A DNA stretch of 64,000 nt, from the NCBI RefSeq assembly GCF_042660285.1, contig NZ_JBHSTP010000001.1, forward strand, positions 1,557,332 through 1,621,331. Direction: 5' to 3'. Position 1 is the stretch's first letter; every line of letters starts with the position of its first letter. Both the position numbers and the translations under genes were made by a program. This stretch comes from Luethyella okanaganae (GTDB lineage Bacteria; Actinomycetota; Actinomycetes; Actinomycetales; Microbacteriaceae). Below are positions 7,346 through 16,460 of this stretch, piece after piece. Under the pieces are notes generated by a model that was not told the origin of the DNA, ran no database searches, and was given only the letters and a program-made list of their open reading frames with translations.

Positions 7346-8754
7346 GCCCGATATCCAGCATCCACGGGCTCACCGTGACCGCCCCCGACGGCACCGCGAT
7401 CCTCGCCGGCGTCGACCTTGACCTCGCCCCTGGCACGGTGACCGGGATCGTCGGGCCATCCGGTGCGGGCAAGACCACCCTCGCGCACGCGCTGCTCGGA
7501 CACCTCGGTCCCGGACTGCGCCGCACCGCGGGCACCGTCCGGGTGGCCGGCCTCGACCCCTTCTCCCCCGAGGGACGGCGCGCGCTGCGCGGCCTCGTCA
7601 CGGGGTACGTGCCCCAGGATCCCGCAAGCGCCCTGAACCCCCGCCGGCGTATCCTTGCCCAACTGCGCACGGCCGACCGGATCGCCCACCCCGATGACGG
7701 TCGCCGCGTCCGGGCCGAACGGATCGCGGCCGCCGCCCGCGCCGCGTCCCTGGAAGAGCACCTGCTGCACCGGCATCCCGGACGCCTGTCGGGCGGGCAG
7801 GCGCAACGCGTATTGCTGGCCTGGGCGCTCATCGCCCGCCCCCGGCTGATCGTCCTCGACGAGCCGACGAGCGGACTCGATCCCGAGACCGCGCACGCCG
7901 CCAGTACCGCGTTCGCCGCACTGCCCTGGCAACCCGCGATCCTGCTCATCAGCCACGATCGGGCCCTCGTCGCCCGGATGGCCGACAGCACCTTCACCAT
8001 CGCCGCCGGTCGCCTTCATCCCGCACCGCAGATCACGGCGCCGGCCACACCTGCGAGCCCGGCACGCTCACACCTGTCCGGCCCGCACCGGGAGGCGGCG
8101 CTGTCCGCGGAGAGCATCACCATACGGCATGGTGAGCTGCGCGTCATCGACGAGGTGAGCTTCACGATCGCGCAGGCCGAGCTGCTCGCCCTGCGCGGGG
8201 TCTCCGGCAGCGGCAAGACCTTGCTCGCCCGTGCTCTTGCCGGGCTCACCCCGCCCACCGCTGGACGGCTGCGTCTGCACGGCGCGCCGATCGGCTGGGA
8301 TGCCGCGGCCCGCGCGCGAGCTGGCGGACCGTTTCTCGCCTACGTCGGCCAGAACGCCCGCGCCGCCCTCAACCCGCACGAACCCGTCAACCGCTCCCTG
8401 GACCGCGCCCTCGCGTCCGCCTCCCGGAACGGCCGCTCCTGCGGGTGGAGCCTAGACGAGCTGCTCGAACGGTTCGAATTGCACCCGCAGCTGCTGGAAC
8501 GAACCCCGGACCGCCTCAGCGGCGGCCAACGCCACCGGGTCGCCATCGCCGGCGCGATCGCCGCCGCGCCCGCCGTGCTGCTCTGCGACGAGTCCACCGC
8601 CTCCCTCGACACCGGCACCGAGCAGCGCATCCTCGACACCCTCGATTGCCACCGACGCGACTGCGGCACGCCGATCCTGCTCATCACCCACCGAGATCGC
8701 GTCACCACCAGAGTCGACCGCATCCTCACCCTCAGCGAAGGACACCTGCGATGA
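7342..8754 (+). CDS. Dual ATPase subunit of the metal-chelate/peptide ABC importer
   Basis: 470 residues with two complete nucleotide-binding domains in one chain. The first has GPSGAGKTT, signature LSGGQAQRV and Walker B LIVLDEPTS. The second has GVSGSGKTL, LSGGQRHRV and Walker B VLLCDESTA. Fusion of the DppD- and DppF-like ATPases is common in actinobacteria. It powers the two permeases encoded just upstream. Start and stop both overlap neighbours by four bases, placing it firmly in the operon. Confidence 0.9.
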   Translation: MSPISSIHGLTVTAPDGTAILAGVDLDLAPGTVTGIVGPSGAGKTTLAHALLGHLGPGLRRTAGTVRVAGLDPFSPEGRRALRGLVTGYVPQDPASALNPRRRILAQLRTADRIAHPDDGRRVRAERIAAAARAASLEEHLLHRHPGRLSGGQAQRVLLAWALIARPRLIVLDEPTSGLDPETAHAASTAFAALPWQPAILLISHDRALVARMADSTFTIAAGRLHPAPQITAPATPASPARSHLSGPHREAALSAESITIRHGELRVIDEVSFTIAQAELLALRGVSGSGKTLLARALAGLTPPTAGRLRLHGAPIGWDAAARARAGGPFLAYVGQNARAALNPHEPVNRSLDRALASASRNGRSCGWSLDELLERFELHPQLLERTPDRLSGGQRHRVAIAGAIAAAPAVLLCDESTASLDTGTEQRILDTLDCHRRDCGTPILLITHRDRVTTRVDRILTLSEGHLR

Positions 8755-10502
8755 ACCATCTCGGCCTGCTCCGCCCCGTCCGCAAACACCTGATCCTCGC
8801 CGCCGTCCTCCAGGCCGCCGCCGTGCTGCTGGCCTTGCTGCCGTTACTCGCGCTCATCGCGTTCACCAGCGCCTGGCTCACCGGCGACCCGGCCCCGGGG
8901 CTCGGCGTCGTCCTCGCCGCCGTGGCCGGCACCCTCGGCAGCCTGGCCGCCGCGGCCGCGGCGACTCTGCTGACCCACCGGGCCGACGCGGACCTCACCT
9001 TGCGGCTGCAGACACGCCTCGCCCAGACCATCCGGCACCTCCCGGTCCCCGTGGTCACCGGGCACGGCGCGGGCCGGATCAAGAAGGTCGTGCACGACGA
9101 TACCGGTGCTCTGCACCACCTCGTCGCCCACACCCTGCTCGACGCGACCGCCCTCGCCGTCACACCGCTCGCCGGCCTCATCGCCCTCGCCCTGATCGAC
9201 TGGCGTCTCGCCCTCGTCAGCGTGCTCCCGCTGGCCGCCGGCATCGGATGGTACGTGCAGGCGATGCGCGGCTCGGGCACGAACTTCGTCGAGTACGCCA
9301 CGCAGCAGCGCCGCATCAACACCGCCATCGTCGACTACGTCCGCGGCCTGCCCGTCGCGAAGGTCTACGGCGGTCCCGGCAGCGTACAGACTCGCTTCCA
9401 GGCAGCCGTCACCGGATTCCACGACTTCTTCCGCGTCTGGTCCTCGGGCACAGCCGCAGTCACGACTGCTTCCTGGCTCGTCGTCACCCCGGCCCTCACG
9501 GTGGCCCTGCTCACCCTGACCGGTGCCGCCGGCCTCCACCTCGGCTGGGTGACCTCGACCGGCCTCGTCGCCGGCGTCCTCCTCGGCCCTGCCATCTCCG
9601 CGCCCGTCGCCGCAGCCGGACCCCGGCTCCAGGCCATCCGTACCGGCCTGTCCGCACTTGCCTCCATCGGCGACTTCCTCGGCCAACCCAGCCTCGCTCG
9701 GGGCGACGGCGTCCCCGCCCGGGACGGCGCAATCCGCTTCGACCATGTCAGCTACCGCTACGACGACGACCGGGCCGCCCTCGAAGACCTCACCATCGAT
9801 CTGCCCGCAACGGGCTTGATCGCGATCGTGGGGGAATCCGGCAGCGGCAAGAGCACCCTCGCCGCCCTACTCGCCGGCTTCATCGACCCCACCGACGGCC
9901 GCATCCTGCTCGGCGGCATGGACCTGCGCGAAGTGAGCGAGGCCGCACTGTACGAGCGGATCGGGTTCGTCTTCCAAGACACCGGACTGCGGCAGGCCAG
10001 CATCCGCGACACCCTCACCGGCGGTCGCCCCACTCCCGAGGAAGACATCGTCCGCGCCGCGACGGCGGCAGCGATCCACGACGACATCCTCGCCCTGCCT
10101 CACGGGTACGACACCGTCGTCGGCGACGACACCGATCTCTCCGGCGGACAACGGCAACGTCTGTGCCTGGCCCGCGCCCTGCTGCGGCGCCCTGATGTCC
10201 TCGTGCTCGACGAAGCCACCTCCGCCGTCGACCCCGCCACCCGCGTCACCCTGATGGACACCCTCACCAGCGAGACCGCACACCGTGCGGTCCTGCTCAT
10301 CACCCACCAGCTGCGCACCGTCACCCAGGCCGGACAGATCCTCGTGCTCGACCGCGGCCACCTCGCCGGACACGGCACCCACCTCGAGCTGCTCGATGAC
10401 TGCCCGGCCTACCGAGCCCTGTGGGACGCCGAGCCGCCCAAGCCCCCGGACAACGCAGAACCGCCCAGATCGACGATCACGGCCGAACGGAAGGATGCCT
10501 GA
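8751..10502 (+). CDS. Half-size ABC transporter, IrtA/YbtP-like
   Basis: 583 residues: six membrane segments followed by a nucleotide-binding domain with GESGSGKST, LSGGQRQRL and VLVLDEATS. The intracellular loop AGRIKKVVHDDTGALHHLVAH is characteristic of the YbtP/IrtA group of exporter-fold proteins, several of which import metal-siderophore complexes rather than export. It is paired with the next half-transporter through a one-base stop/start overlap (TGATG), so a heterodimer is expected. Import of the chelate or export of the empty chelator both remain possible. Confidence 0.85.
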   Translation: MNHLGLLRPVRKHLILAAVLQAAAVLLALLPLLALIAFTSAWLTGDPAPGLGVVLAAVAGTLGSLAAAAAATLLTHRADADLTLRLQTRLAQTIRHLPVPVVTGHGAGRIKKVVHDDTGALHHLVAHTLLDATALAVTPLAGLIALALIDWRLALVSVLPLAAGIGWYVQAMRGSGTNFVEYATQQRRINTAIVDYVRGLPVAKVYGGPGSVQTRFQAAVTGFHDFFRVWSSGTAAVTTASWLVVTPALTVALLTLTGAAGLHLGWVTSTGLVAGVLLGPAISAPVAAAGPRLQAIRTGLSALASIGDFLGQPSLARGDGVPARDGAIRFDHVSYRYDDDRAALEDLTIDLPATGLIAIVGESGSGKSTLAALLAGFIDPTDGRILLGGMDLREVSEAALYERIGFVFQDTGLRQASIRDTLTGGRPTPEEDIVRAATAAAIHDDILALPHGYDTVVGDDTDLSGGQRQRLCLARALLRRPDVLVLDEATSAVDPATRVTLMDTLTSETAHRAVLLITHQLRTVTQAGQILVLDRGHLAGHGTHLELLDDCPAYRALWDAEPPKPPDNAEPPRSTITAERKDA

Positions 10503-12211
10503 TGCTCCGCACACTGCACCGCATGCTCCCTGCCCCCGAAGCCCGAGCTCTGGCGGCCCTCACCGCCTGGCTGAGCACCGCCGCGGTGCTGCAGGGCATC
10601 GTGCTCGGCCTGGCCGGCATCACCATCGCGGCCCTTCTGAACGCCGGAGACGACGACCCCTGGCCGCGGCTGGTCGCGCTCGCCGGCAGCTCCGTCGCGT
10701 TCGTCATCGTGCAATGGGCGGCACAGCTGATCGCCTTTCGCACCGGAAGCCAGACCGCGCGCGCCCTGCATACCAGGCTCGGCGAGCACGTCGCCCGGCT
10801 GCCACTGGGCTGGTTCACGCCAATCCGGCAGACCGAGCTCATCGACACCGCCACGACCGGCGTGCCCCAGCTCATGTCCTATCCAGCAATCCTGCTGCGC
10901 CCCGCGATCACCGCCATCCTCACTCCGATTGCCGCCGCGACAACCCTGGCGCTCCTGGACTGGCGCTACAGCCTCGCCGTGCTCGCCACAACCGTCGTCG
11001 CCTGGTATGCCAGCACGCTCAGCCAGCGCCTCGCCCGCACCGTCGATACCCGCCGCCACCGCACCAGCATCGAGGCCGCGAACCGCATCCTCGAATACGC
11101 CACCCGGCAACCCCTCATCCGCACCGACCAGCGCCCCGAAGACGTCGACGCCCTCGACCACGCGCTTCGCGACGCCGCACGCGAGTCTCGACGGTCGACC
11201 GTCACCGTGCTGCCAGGACTGCTGCTGTTCAGCCTCACCCTGAACGCTCTCTTCGCCGCGCTCATCACCCTCGGCATCCTCTGGGTCACCGATGCGACGC
11301 TCACCGTTCCCGCCTTCGTCGGTCTGCTCGTCACCACCGCCCGGCTGACTGCAATCGCCGCGGCCGGCGCCGAACTCGCGGCCGGCCTCCGCCTGCAACA
11401 TGGCGCCCTCACCCGCATCGGAAGCGTCCTCGACGCACGGCCACTGCCGGTGCTCAAGCTCCCTCCCGTAGAAACCTCTAGCGGCAACGTGCTCGCAAAC
11501 GTCGAGGGCATATCCTTCCGCTACGGCGACGACCCGGTGATCGAAGACGTCAGCTTCACCCTGCCGAGGCGGGGACTGACCGCCCTCGTCGGGCCGTCAG
11601 GCTCCGGCAAGACGACCATCACCCGACTGCTCGCGCGCTTCTGGGACCCCACCAACGGCCGGATAGCCCTGGACGCCACCGACCTGCGCAGCATCGAACC
11701 CGACAGGCTCTACGCGCAGATCGCGATGGTCCTCCAAGACGATTATCTTGTCGACGCCACCATACGCGAGAACATCCGCGCCGCCAACCCGAGCGCCACG
11801 GACGCCGACATGTGCCGCGCCGTGCGCTCGGCCGGACTGGACTCAACCCTCGCCGAACTTCCCAACGGGCTCGACACCCCCACCGGACCCGGCGGCGCCC
11901 GGCTCTCCGGCGGGCAACGCCAACGGGTCTCGATCGCCCGTGCCCTCCTCAAAGCCGCACCGCTGACGATCATGGACGAAGCCACCTCCGCCCTCGACCC
12001 CGAGAACACCCGCCTCGTCAGCGCAGCAGCCCGTGAGCTCGCCAGGACGGGCAGTGTGCTCGTGATCGCCCACAACCTCGACACCATCGTCAACGCCGAT
12101 CAGGTTCTCGTGCTCGACCGCGGCCGGATCATCCAGCGCGGCACCCACGCCGAACTCGCCCGACGCGACGGGCACTACCGCACTCTGCTGGACGCGCAGT
12201 GGGCCCGATGA
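10502..12211 (+). CDS. Half-size ABC transporter, IrtB/YbtQ-like
   Basis: 569 residues with an N-terminal six-span membrane domain and a C-terminal ATPase (GPSGSGKTT, LSGGQRQRV, LTIMDEATS, H-loop LVIAHNLDT). It is the partner of the preceding half-transporter. Together they resemble heterodimeric siderophore transporters such as IrtAB. Its 3' end and the bases after it are repeated in decayed form at 1799-1990. It ends the overlapping operon; a separate promoter-like region with a palindrome precedes the methyltransferase. Confidence 0.85.
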   Translation: MLRTLHRMLPAPEARALAALTAWLSTAAVLQGIVLGLAGITIAALLNAGDDDPWPRLVALAGSSVAFVIVQWAAQLIAFRTGSQTARALHTRLGEHVARLPLGWFTPIRQTELIDTATTGVPQLMSYPAILLRPAITAILTPIAAATTLALLDWRYSLAVLATTVVAWYASTLSQRLARTVDTRRHRTSIEAANRILEYATRQPLIRTDQRPEDVDALDHALRDAARESRRSTVTVLPGLLLFSLTLNALFAALITLGILWVTDATLTVPAFVGLLVTTARLTAIAAAGAELAAGLRLQHGALTRIGSVLDARPLPVLKLPPVETSSGNVLANVEGISFRYGDDPVIEDVSFTLPRRGLTALVGPSGSGKTTITRLLARFWDPTNGRIALDATDLRSIEPDRLYAQIAMVLQDDYLVDATIRENIRAANPSATDADMCRAVRSAGLDSTLAELPNGLDTPTGPGGARLSGGQRQRVSIARALLKAAPLTIMDEATSALDPENTRLVSAAARELARTGSVLVIAHNLDTIVNADQVLVLDRGRIIQRGTHAELARRDGHYRTLLDAQWAR

Positions 12212-12275
12212 CCCCGATAGCAGGAAAGCCCGGGCCGGCGGCCGATGCCGTCCATGGAGCAGAATCGGTTCCTTG

Positions 12276-12292
12276 AGAATGACTATCATTCT
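12276..12292. promoter_or_regulatory. Zur/Fur-like palindrome before the methyltransferase
   Basis: AGAATGA-CTA-TCATTCT is a perfect inverted repeat with three central bases, 80 bases before the methyltransferase start. It resembles Fur/Zur-family boxes and is related to the shorter palindromes at 2696 and 3961. It probably makes the methyltransferase metal-responsive independently of the operon promoter. Confidence 0.5.
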
Positions 12293-12329
12293 TTGTTTTA
12301 GGGTAAAACAGCGTGTGCTCGAGTGACGT

Positions 12330-12347
12330 CGACCCAGGCCTGGGTCG
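12330..12347. promoter_or_regulatory. 18-bp perfect palindrome in a 5' leader
   Basis: CGACCCAGG is followed directly by its complement CCTGGGTCG, between the Fur-like palindrome and the methyltransferase start. It is not followed by a T run, so it is unlikely to be a terminator. It could be a protein-binding site or a short hairpin in the leader RNA. Confidence 0.35.
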
Positions 12348-12371
12348 CCCTGTAGAGCCCAAGGGGAAGCC

Positions 12372-13100
12372 GTGGAAGGCCTGGACCCCTACGCAGCCAC
12401 AGCCGGCGCCTACGACCTCTACAACGCCCCTTGGCGACCAGCCCAGCTCGCCGCGCTCAAACGACCCCGACCGCTGCTGCGGCCCGAAGTCGGATCGATC
12501 CTCGACGTCGGCACCGGCAGCGGTCTGAACCTCGAGTGGGTGCTCACGAACCTTCCAGACGCCGAGGTGCTCGCATCGGAGCCGAGCCAGGCGATGCGCT
12601 CGCTCGCACTGTCGAGAGTCGCCGGGCATCCGGAATGGTTTGCCCGAGTCACCCTCCGCGAAGAAGGTTTCTTCGCCACGACCCTTCCGACACGGATCGG
12701 CGGGGCGATCCTGCTGGGCGTCATCGGCCACTTCGATCCGGGCGAGCGCGCAGCCGTGCTCGCCGAACTCGCCGCCCGCCTCCCTCTCGGTGGGGCCGCG
12801 CTCATCGACCTGCAACCTCCTGGGCGACCGCAGCAGGTCTCGGCAACGGCCGCCACAGTCGCGACGATCGGGGAGACCACCTACCGGACGATCGTCGAGG
12901 CATCGCCTGCAGATGCCGAGCGAATGCGCTGGCGGATGACCTACCTCAGCCTCGAGGGCGACCGAATCCTCACCGAGGAGACCGTCGAACACTCCTACCG
13001 CCACGCGGCGCCCGAAACCATCGCGGCAGAAGCCCGAGACGTCGGCCTCAACCTCGAGCAGTTGGACGACACCGCCTATTGGCTCCTCACGCGAGCCTGA
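12372..13100 (+). CDS. Class I SAM-dependent methyltransferase in the metallophore locus
   Basis: 242 residues from the GTG at 12372, three bases after an AAGGGGAAG ribosome binding site. Motif I is ILDVGTGSGLN at about residues 48-58, and the Rossmann fold continues with EVLASEPSQAM and a central GAILLGVIGHF. Nothing reveals its acceptor. Its position after an importer and a siderophore-type exporter pair, behind a metal-regulator-like palindrome, suggests that it modifies a metal chelator or helps release its metal. That is inference from context. Confidence 0.75.
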   Translation: MEGLDPYAATAGAYDLYNAPWRPAQLAALKRPRPLLRPEVGSILDVGTGSGLNLEWVLTNLPDAEVLASEPSQAMRSLALSRVAGHPEWFARVTLREEGFFATTLPTRIGGAILLGVIGHFDPGERAAVLAELAARLPLGGAALIDLQPPGRPQQVSATAATVATIGETTYRTIVEASPADAERMRWRMTYLSLEGDRILTEETVEHSYRHAAPETIAAEARDVGLNLEQLDDTAYWLLTRA

Positions 13101-13339
13101 GCCATCACGATCGACGTCGCGCCGCTGGCCTACCGCCGTACCCTCTGCACTTAATCGGGAGATGGCTTGGGCGAACCACCGCTGACTCGTGAGCAGCGGG
13201 CTGCGACCGGGTCAGCCGGAGCAGCGGGCCTGCAATCGTCGCAATTGTCTCCCAGAGTCTTGAGGACGAGCATGACATCGCTGCCAAAGCAACTGCTCAC
13301 CTGGGCGCCTCGAGGCCGGCGGCCTCTCCATCAGATCCA

Positions 13340-13540
13340 TCAGATTTGAGACGCACCGCCCGCCTGAGCTTCGAGCTCGCGGATGCGGTTCTCGAGCGCA
13401 GCGACCTTGTCGTAGAGATCGAGAGTCATCCGCGGGTCGATCGGGATCCCGCTCCCGGGTTCGGACACTCGTCGGCGAAGCCAAGCCTCCAAGCTCTCGT
13501 CGTCTCTGCGCGCCCACTGTCTCCGTTGTCGCAATCCCAT
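13340..13540 (-). CDS. Small charged protein with a coiled-coil C terminus (possible)
   Basis: 66 residues from the ATG at 13540. The C-terminal half reads MTLDLYDKVAALENRIRELEAQAG, with hydrophobic residues at heptad positions, which argues that this frame is translated. The N terminus is strongly basic (GLRQRRQWARRDDESLEAWLRRR). No family was recognised. It stands alone in a region with no other credible gene. Confidence 0.4.
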   Translation of the reverse strand: MGLRQRRQWARRDDESLEAWLRRRVSEPGSGIPIDPRMTLDLYDKVAALENRIRELEAQAGGASQI

Positions 13541-14133
13541 CGGCCCAGTGTGACAGAACGTCGAAGGTGGAGCCCAATGACCCTGAGGTAGCACCCCGAC
13601 GAACGACGAACGCCCCGAACCGTCCAGCCCAGCGGTGCCTGGCTGCCCGCGGGCGGCCTCGTGCGGCTGAGCTGCGAGGGCAAAGCAGTCAAGACACCCT
13701 CTCGACCCGCCGAGAAGGGGCAGCCCTGCGCCTAACCGGCGCAGCAACGCTCGGCCAGGAAGCACATGCGCTCACGCCTGCCACGCCGTCTTCGCTACCG
13801 CAGCGGGATTCGTCATAGCCGCATTTCCCGTGGCCGCGACGTTCCAGCACACGTTGCGCAGAGCACCCGTACACACAGGTACCACCTGAAAAACCTGATC
13901 CGCGATCAGCCGGCCGCAGTTGCGGTTGCGTGAAAAGATGAAGCCGCACGCCTACCCTTCGGCGGGCATGAAAACCTCGACCTCAGTCCCAGATGGCGGG
14001 ATTCCTTTGCTCGCCGATGGCGGCGTCGATCCGCAGTCGTTCTTGCAACACACGTTGCAACACACGCAATGCGATCACCCCGCGCGACCGCGATGTGCAC
14101 GCAATGGTCCGCTCGGGGTCGACGCAGCACCAG
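13541..14133. other. No convincing gene
   Basis: About 590 bases between the small coiled-coil gene and the response regulator. Open frames exist but read as arginine/proline-rich or stop-broken sequence in every frame. A short direct repeat of TTGCAACACACG is seen near 14045-14065. It may be decayed coding DNA. Confidence 0.5.
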
Positions 14134-14829
14134 TCATTCACAGCCTCCATTGGAGGCGATGGGGACGTCACGGATGCCAGGCAGGTTCTGCTGGAACGCC
14201 CACACGACCGTCTGAAGCCTGTCCCTCATGCCGAGCTTGGTCGTAATCCGGTTCAGATGAGTCTTGACTGTGCCGATTTCCAGGTGGAGTTCATCCGCAA
14301 TCTCCTGGTTGCTCATCCCTCTGGCGAGAGCTTGAACAATGTCGAGCTCGCGGGAGGTGAGCAGCTCGGGGGAAGGCAGCATATCCAGAGCCTTCGGCTG
14401 CTGTCGGCGCGCAAACTCAGTGATGACCCGTCGCGTGACCGAGGGAGACACGAGTCCATCGCCGCGCGCAGCAGCTCGGATCGCCCACGCGAGCGCGTCA
14501 GGGTCTGCGTCTTTGAGAAGAAACCCTGCCGCACCGCTTTCCAGCGCGCCGAAGATGTACTCGTCGATGTCGAAGGTAGTGACGATGATGACGGCGATCG
14601 GGTCGATCACGGTGGAGACGGCGAGCTCGCGTGTGGCGGTGATGCCGTCACCGCCGGGCATCCGTATGTCCATGAGAACGACGTCAGCGGAGAGTTCTCG
14701 TGCCTTCCGAACCGCTTCAACGCCTGACGCCGCCTCGCCGACCACCTCGATGTCCCTCTCGTCGCGAAGAAAGAGCTTGAAACCGCTTCGCACGACGAGC
14801 TGATCGTCAGCAATGAGAACGCGAATCAT
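14134..14829 (-). CDS. NarL/LuxR-type response regulator
   Basis: 231 residues from the ATG at 14829, which overlaps the kinase stop by four bases. The receiver domain has the acidic pair (IADDQ), the phospho-acceptor Asp in VLMDIRMPG and the conserved Lys in LLKDAD. The C-terminal LuxR helix-turn-helix is LTSRELDIVQALARGMSNQEIADELHLEIGTVKTHLNRI. It works with the adjacent histidine kinase. The truncated ABC-2 permease upstream suggests that the pair once controlled an export or immunity transporter, as is common next to lanthipeptide loci. Confidence 0.92.
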   Translation of the reverse strand: MIRVLIADDQLVVRSGFKLFLRDERDIEVVGEAASGVEAVRKARELSADVVLMDIRMPGGDGITATRELAVSTVIDPIAVIIVTTFDIDEYIFGALESGAAGFLLKDADPDALAWAIRAAARGDGLVSPSVTRRVITEFARRQQPKALDMLPSPELLTSRELDIVQALARGMSNQEIADELHLEIGTVKTHLNRITTKLGMRDRLQTVVWAFQQNLPGIRDVPIASNGGCE

Positions 14830-16124
14830 CGCACTACCGTTCCTTCCTGGGTCGGAATGATCGCCTTGTTGCGCCATCCCTCGTTCAGCGTCGAACCAGC
14901 TTCGAAGTAGCCTCCGAGTACCTGAACGCGCTCTCGCATTCCCGTGAGACCGAAGCCGCCTTGCGGCAGGTCGGTCGTTGCCACCAGTTCGGAGGGTGGC
15001 CGCCCGTTTTCAACCAGGATCTCCACCTGGTCATCGTGATTCTGGATGCGGACAAAGACCTCCGCCCCGGATGCATGCTTGTGGGCGTTCGACAACGACT
15101 CCTGCACGATCCGATAGCAGGCGAGCGAAACCGCGGGCGACAACCTGCTTGAATCGCCCTCGACATGCAAATTGACGACGGTACTCAGCCTGCGAGTCGA
15201 CGCGACAAGCTCGCCGATGTCTTCGATCATCGGCTGAGGCGACAGCTCCTGGTCGTCTCCTTCGCGGAGGATGCCCACGATCTGCCCGAGGCTAATAAGC
15301 GTGTCCTGGCTCTGTCGACGGATGTCCCGTAGCAGGGCTCCGACGGTGTCCGGGTCTCTCGGATGGACGTGGAGCGCCGCCCTGCTCTGCACGGCAATGC
15401 CAGAAAGGTGATGAGCGGCAACGTCGTGAAGCTCCCGTGCCATCTTGTTACGCTCCTTGGTCACGGCCTCACGTACTCGTGCCTCACTTTCCTTCTGGAT
15501 GAGCTCGGTGCGCTCGACAGCGAGTTCAGCCCGCCGCCGTTGCAGCGTCACCCATCCCCCGAGGAAGGCGCAGATGGTATACACGACGGCGACCTTGACC
15601 ACGACAGCGGCCACAGATACGACCCAGAGTGCACTGGTGAGCTCGTGCGCCTGTGCAAGCCACGGCAGCTGAACGACCACGTCTCCCCCCGCGGCAACAA
15701 GCAGCGTGGGGATGGCGACCCGTGCATTCGTGTTGGCCGCGAGAAAGAACACTGCGATCCAGAGCGTCGGGCCAGCTGCGAGATCCCGATTCCCCTGCAG
15801 GAGGGTCATCGCGATGAACACGAGGTAGACAGCGCCGAACATGACCAATGGATGCCGGCGTCTCCAAAGAAGCGCGACAGCCTGCATGAACAGAAGCGCA
15901 ATAGCGACAGCGGGGACCCCAGCACCGCCGGATGCCCAGGGCCGCTCGGTCACCTGGCCGATTATGAGGTTGATCAGGTAAAAGACCGAACTCAGGACGA
16001 TCGAGGCGATGACCAGTAGCCATTCACGCCCCATGTATCCGCGAAACAACGAATGCGCATGGGAGGCGATCGGCTCTCGCGTCATCTCATCTGTCTCGTT
16101 GCTGATCGTCATGTCGCACTCCAT
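14826..16124 (-). CDS. Sensor histidine kinase (HisKA_3 family)
   Basis: Up to 432 residues. Four to five membrane spans fill the N-terminal half. The dimerisation/phospho-acceptor region is ERNKMARELHDVAAHHLSGIA with the active His in ELHD, and the ATPase domain ends in GGFGLTGMRERVQVLGGYFEAG. ATG 16124 overlaps the stop of the permease remnant (TGATG), whereas ATG 16112 has a better ribosome binding site (GGAG); either may be used. The kinase lacks a large extracellular domain, so it probably senses a membrane signal such as a peptide. Confidence 0.9.
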   Translation of the reverse strand: MECDMTISNETDEMTREPIASHAHSLFRGYMGREWLLVIASIVLSSVFYLINLIIGQVTERPWASGGAGVPAVAIALLFMQAVALLWRRRHPLVMFGAVYLVFIAMTLLQGNRDLAAGPTLWIAVFFLAANTNARVAIPTLLVAAGGDVVVQLPWLAQAHELTSALWVVSVAAVVVKVAVVYTICAFLGGWVTLQRRRAELAVERTELIQKESEARVREAVTKERNKMARELHDVAAHHLSGIAVQSRAALHVHPRDPDTVGALLRDIRRQSQDTLISLGQIVGILREGDDQELSPQPMIEDIGELVASTRRLSTVVNLHVEGDSSRLSPAVSLACYRIVQESLSNAHKHASGAEVFVRIQNHDDQVEILVENGRPPSELVATTDLPQGGFGLTGMRERVQVLGGYFEAGSTLNEGWRNKAIIPTQEGTVVR

Positions 16125-16330
16125 CAGGCTCGGCCAGCAACGTCACGTCGCCGGAAGACAACTCCTGCCATCAGGACTATCACAACAGACCAGGAGGCGA
16201 TCGGCATCAGCATCGCCGAGCCTGAACTGAAGCCCGAGATGCTCCGCCCGGTGAGACCCCGCTGGATGCCAGCAGGGTCGAGGCGGGGTTTCACGAGGTC
16301 CATCAAAAGATGTAGCCAAGTTCTAACGCG
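16124..16330 (-). pseudogene. C-terminal remnant of an ABC-2 type permease
   Basis: The frame ending at 16124 reads ISGFSSGSAMLMPIASWSVV, then IVLMAGVVFRRRDVAGRA and stop. A last membrane span followed by FRRRDV is the usual end of ABC-2 permeases of the drug/lantibiotic type. The rest of the gene is missing upstream. Its stop codon overlaps the kinase ATG, so it was the gene before the kinase in an ABC transporter/two-component operon. Confidence 0.65.
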
Positions 16331-16460
16331 CGATGGACGCCGCATGAGAGTGGGGCACTCCATGATTAATGCCATGAGTCACCTGCGATGTATATCGATC
16401 GGTGCCTGAGCTGCACCGCTCCCACCAGGGAAGCACCGCTCAACAGTGAGGAGCCTCCAC

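Noticed and set aside
13920..14246. Plus-strand frame of 108 codons overlapping the response regulator end
   Set aside because: It is antisense to coding sequence and has no protein-like composition; TTGCAACACACG repeats explain part of it.
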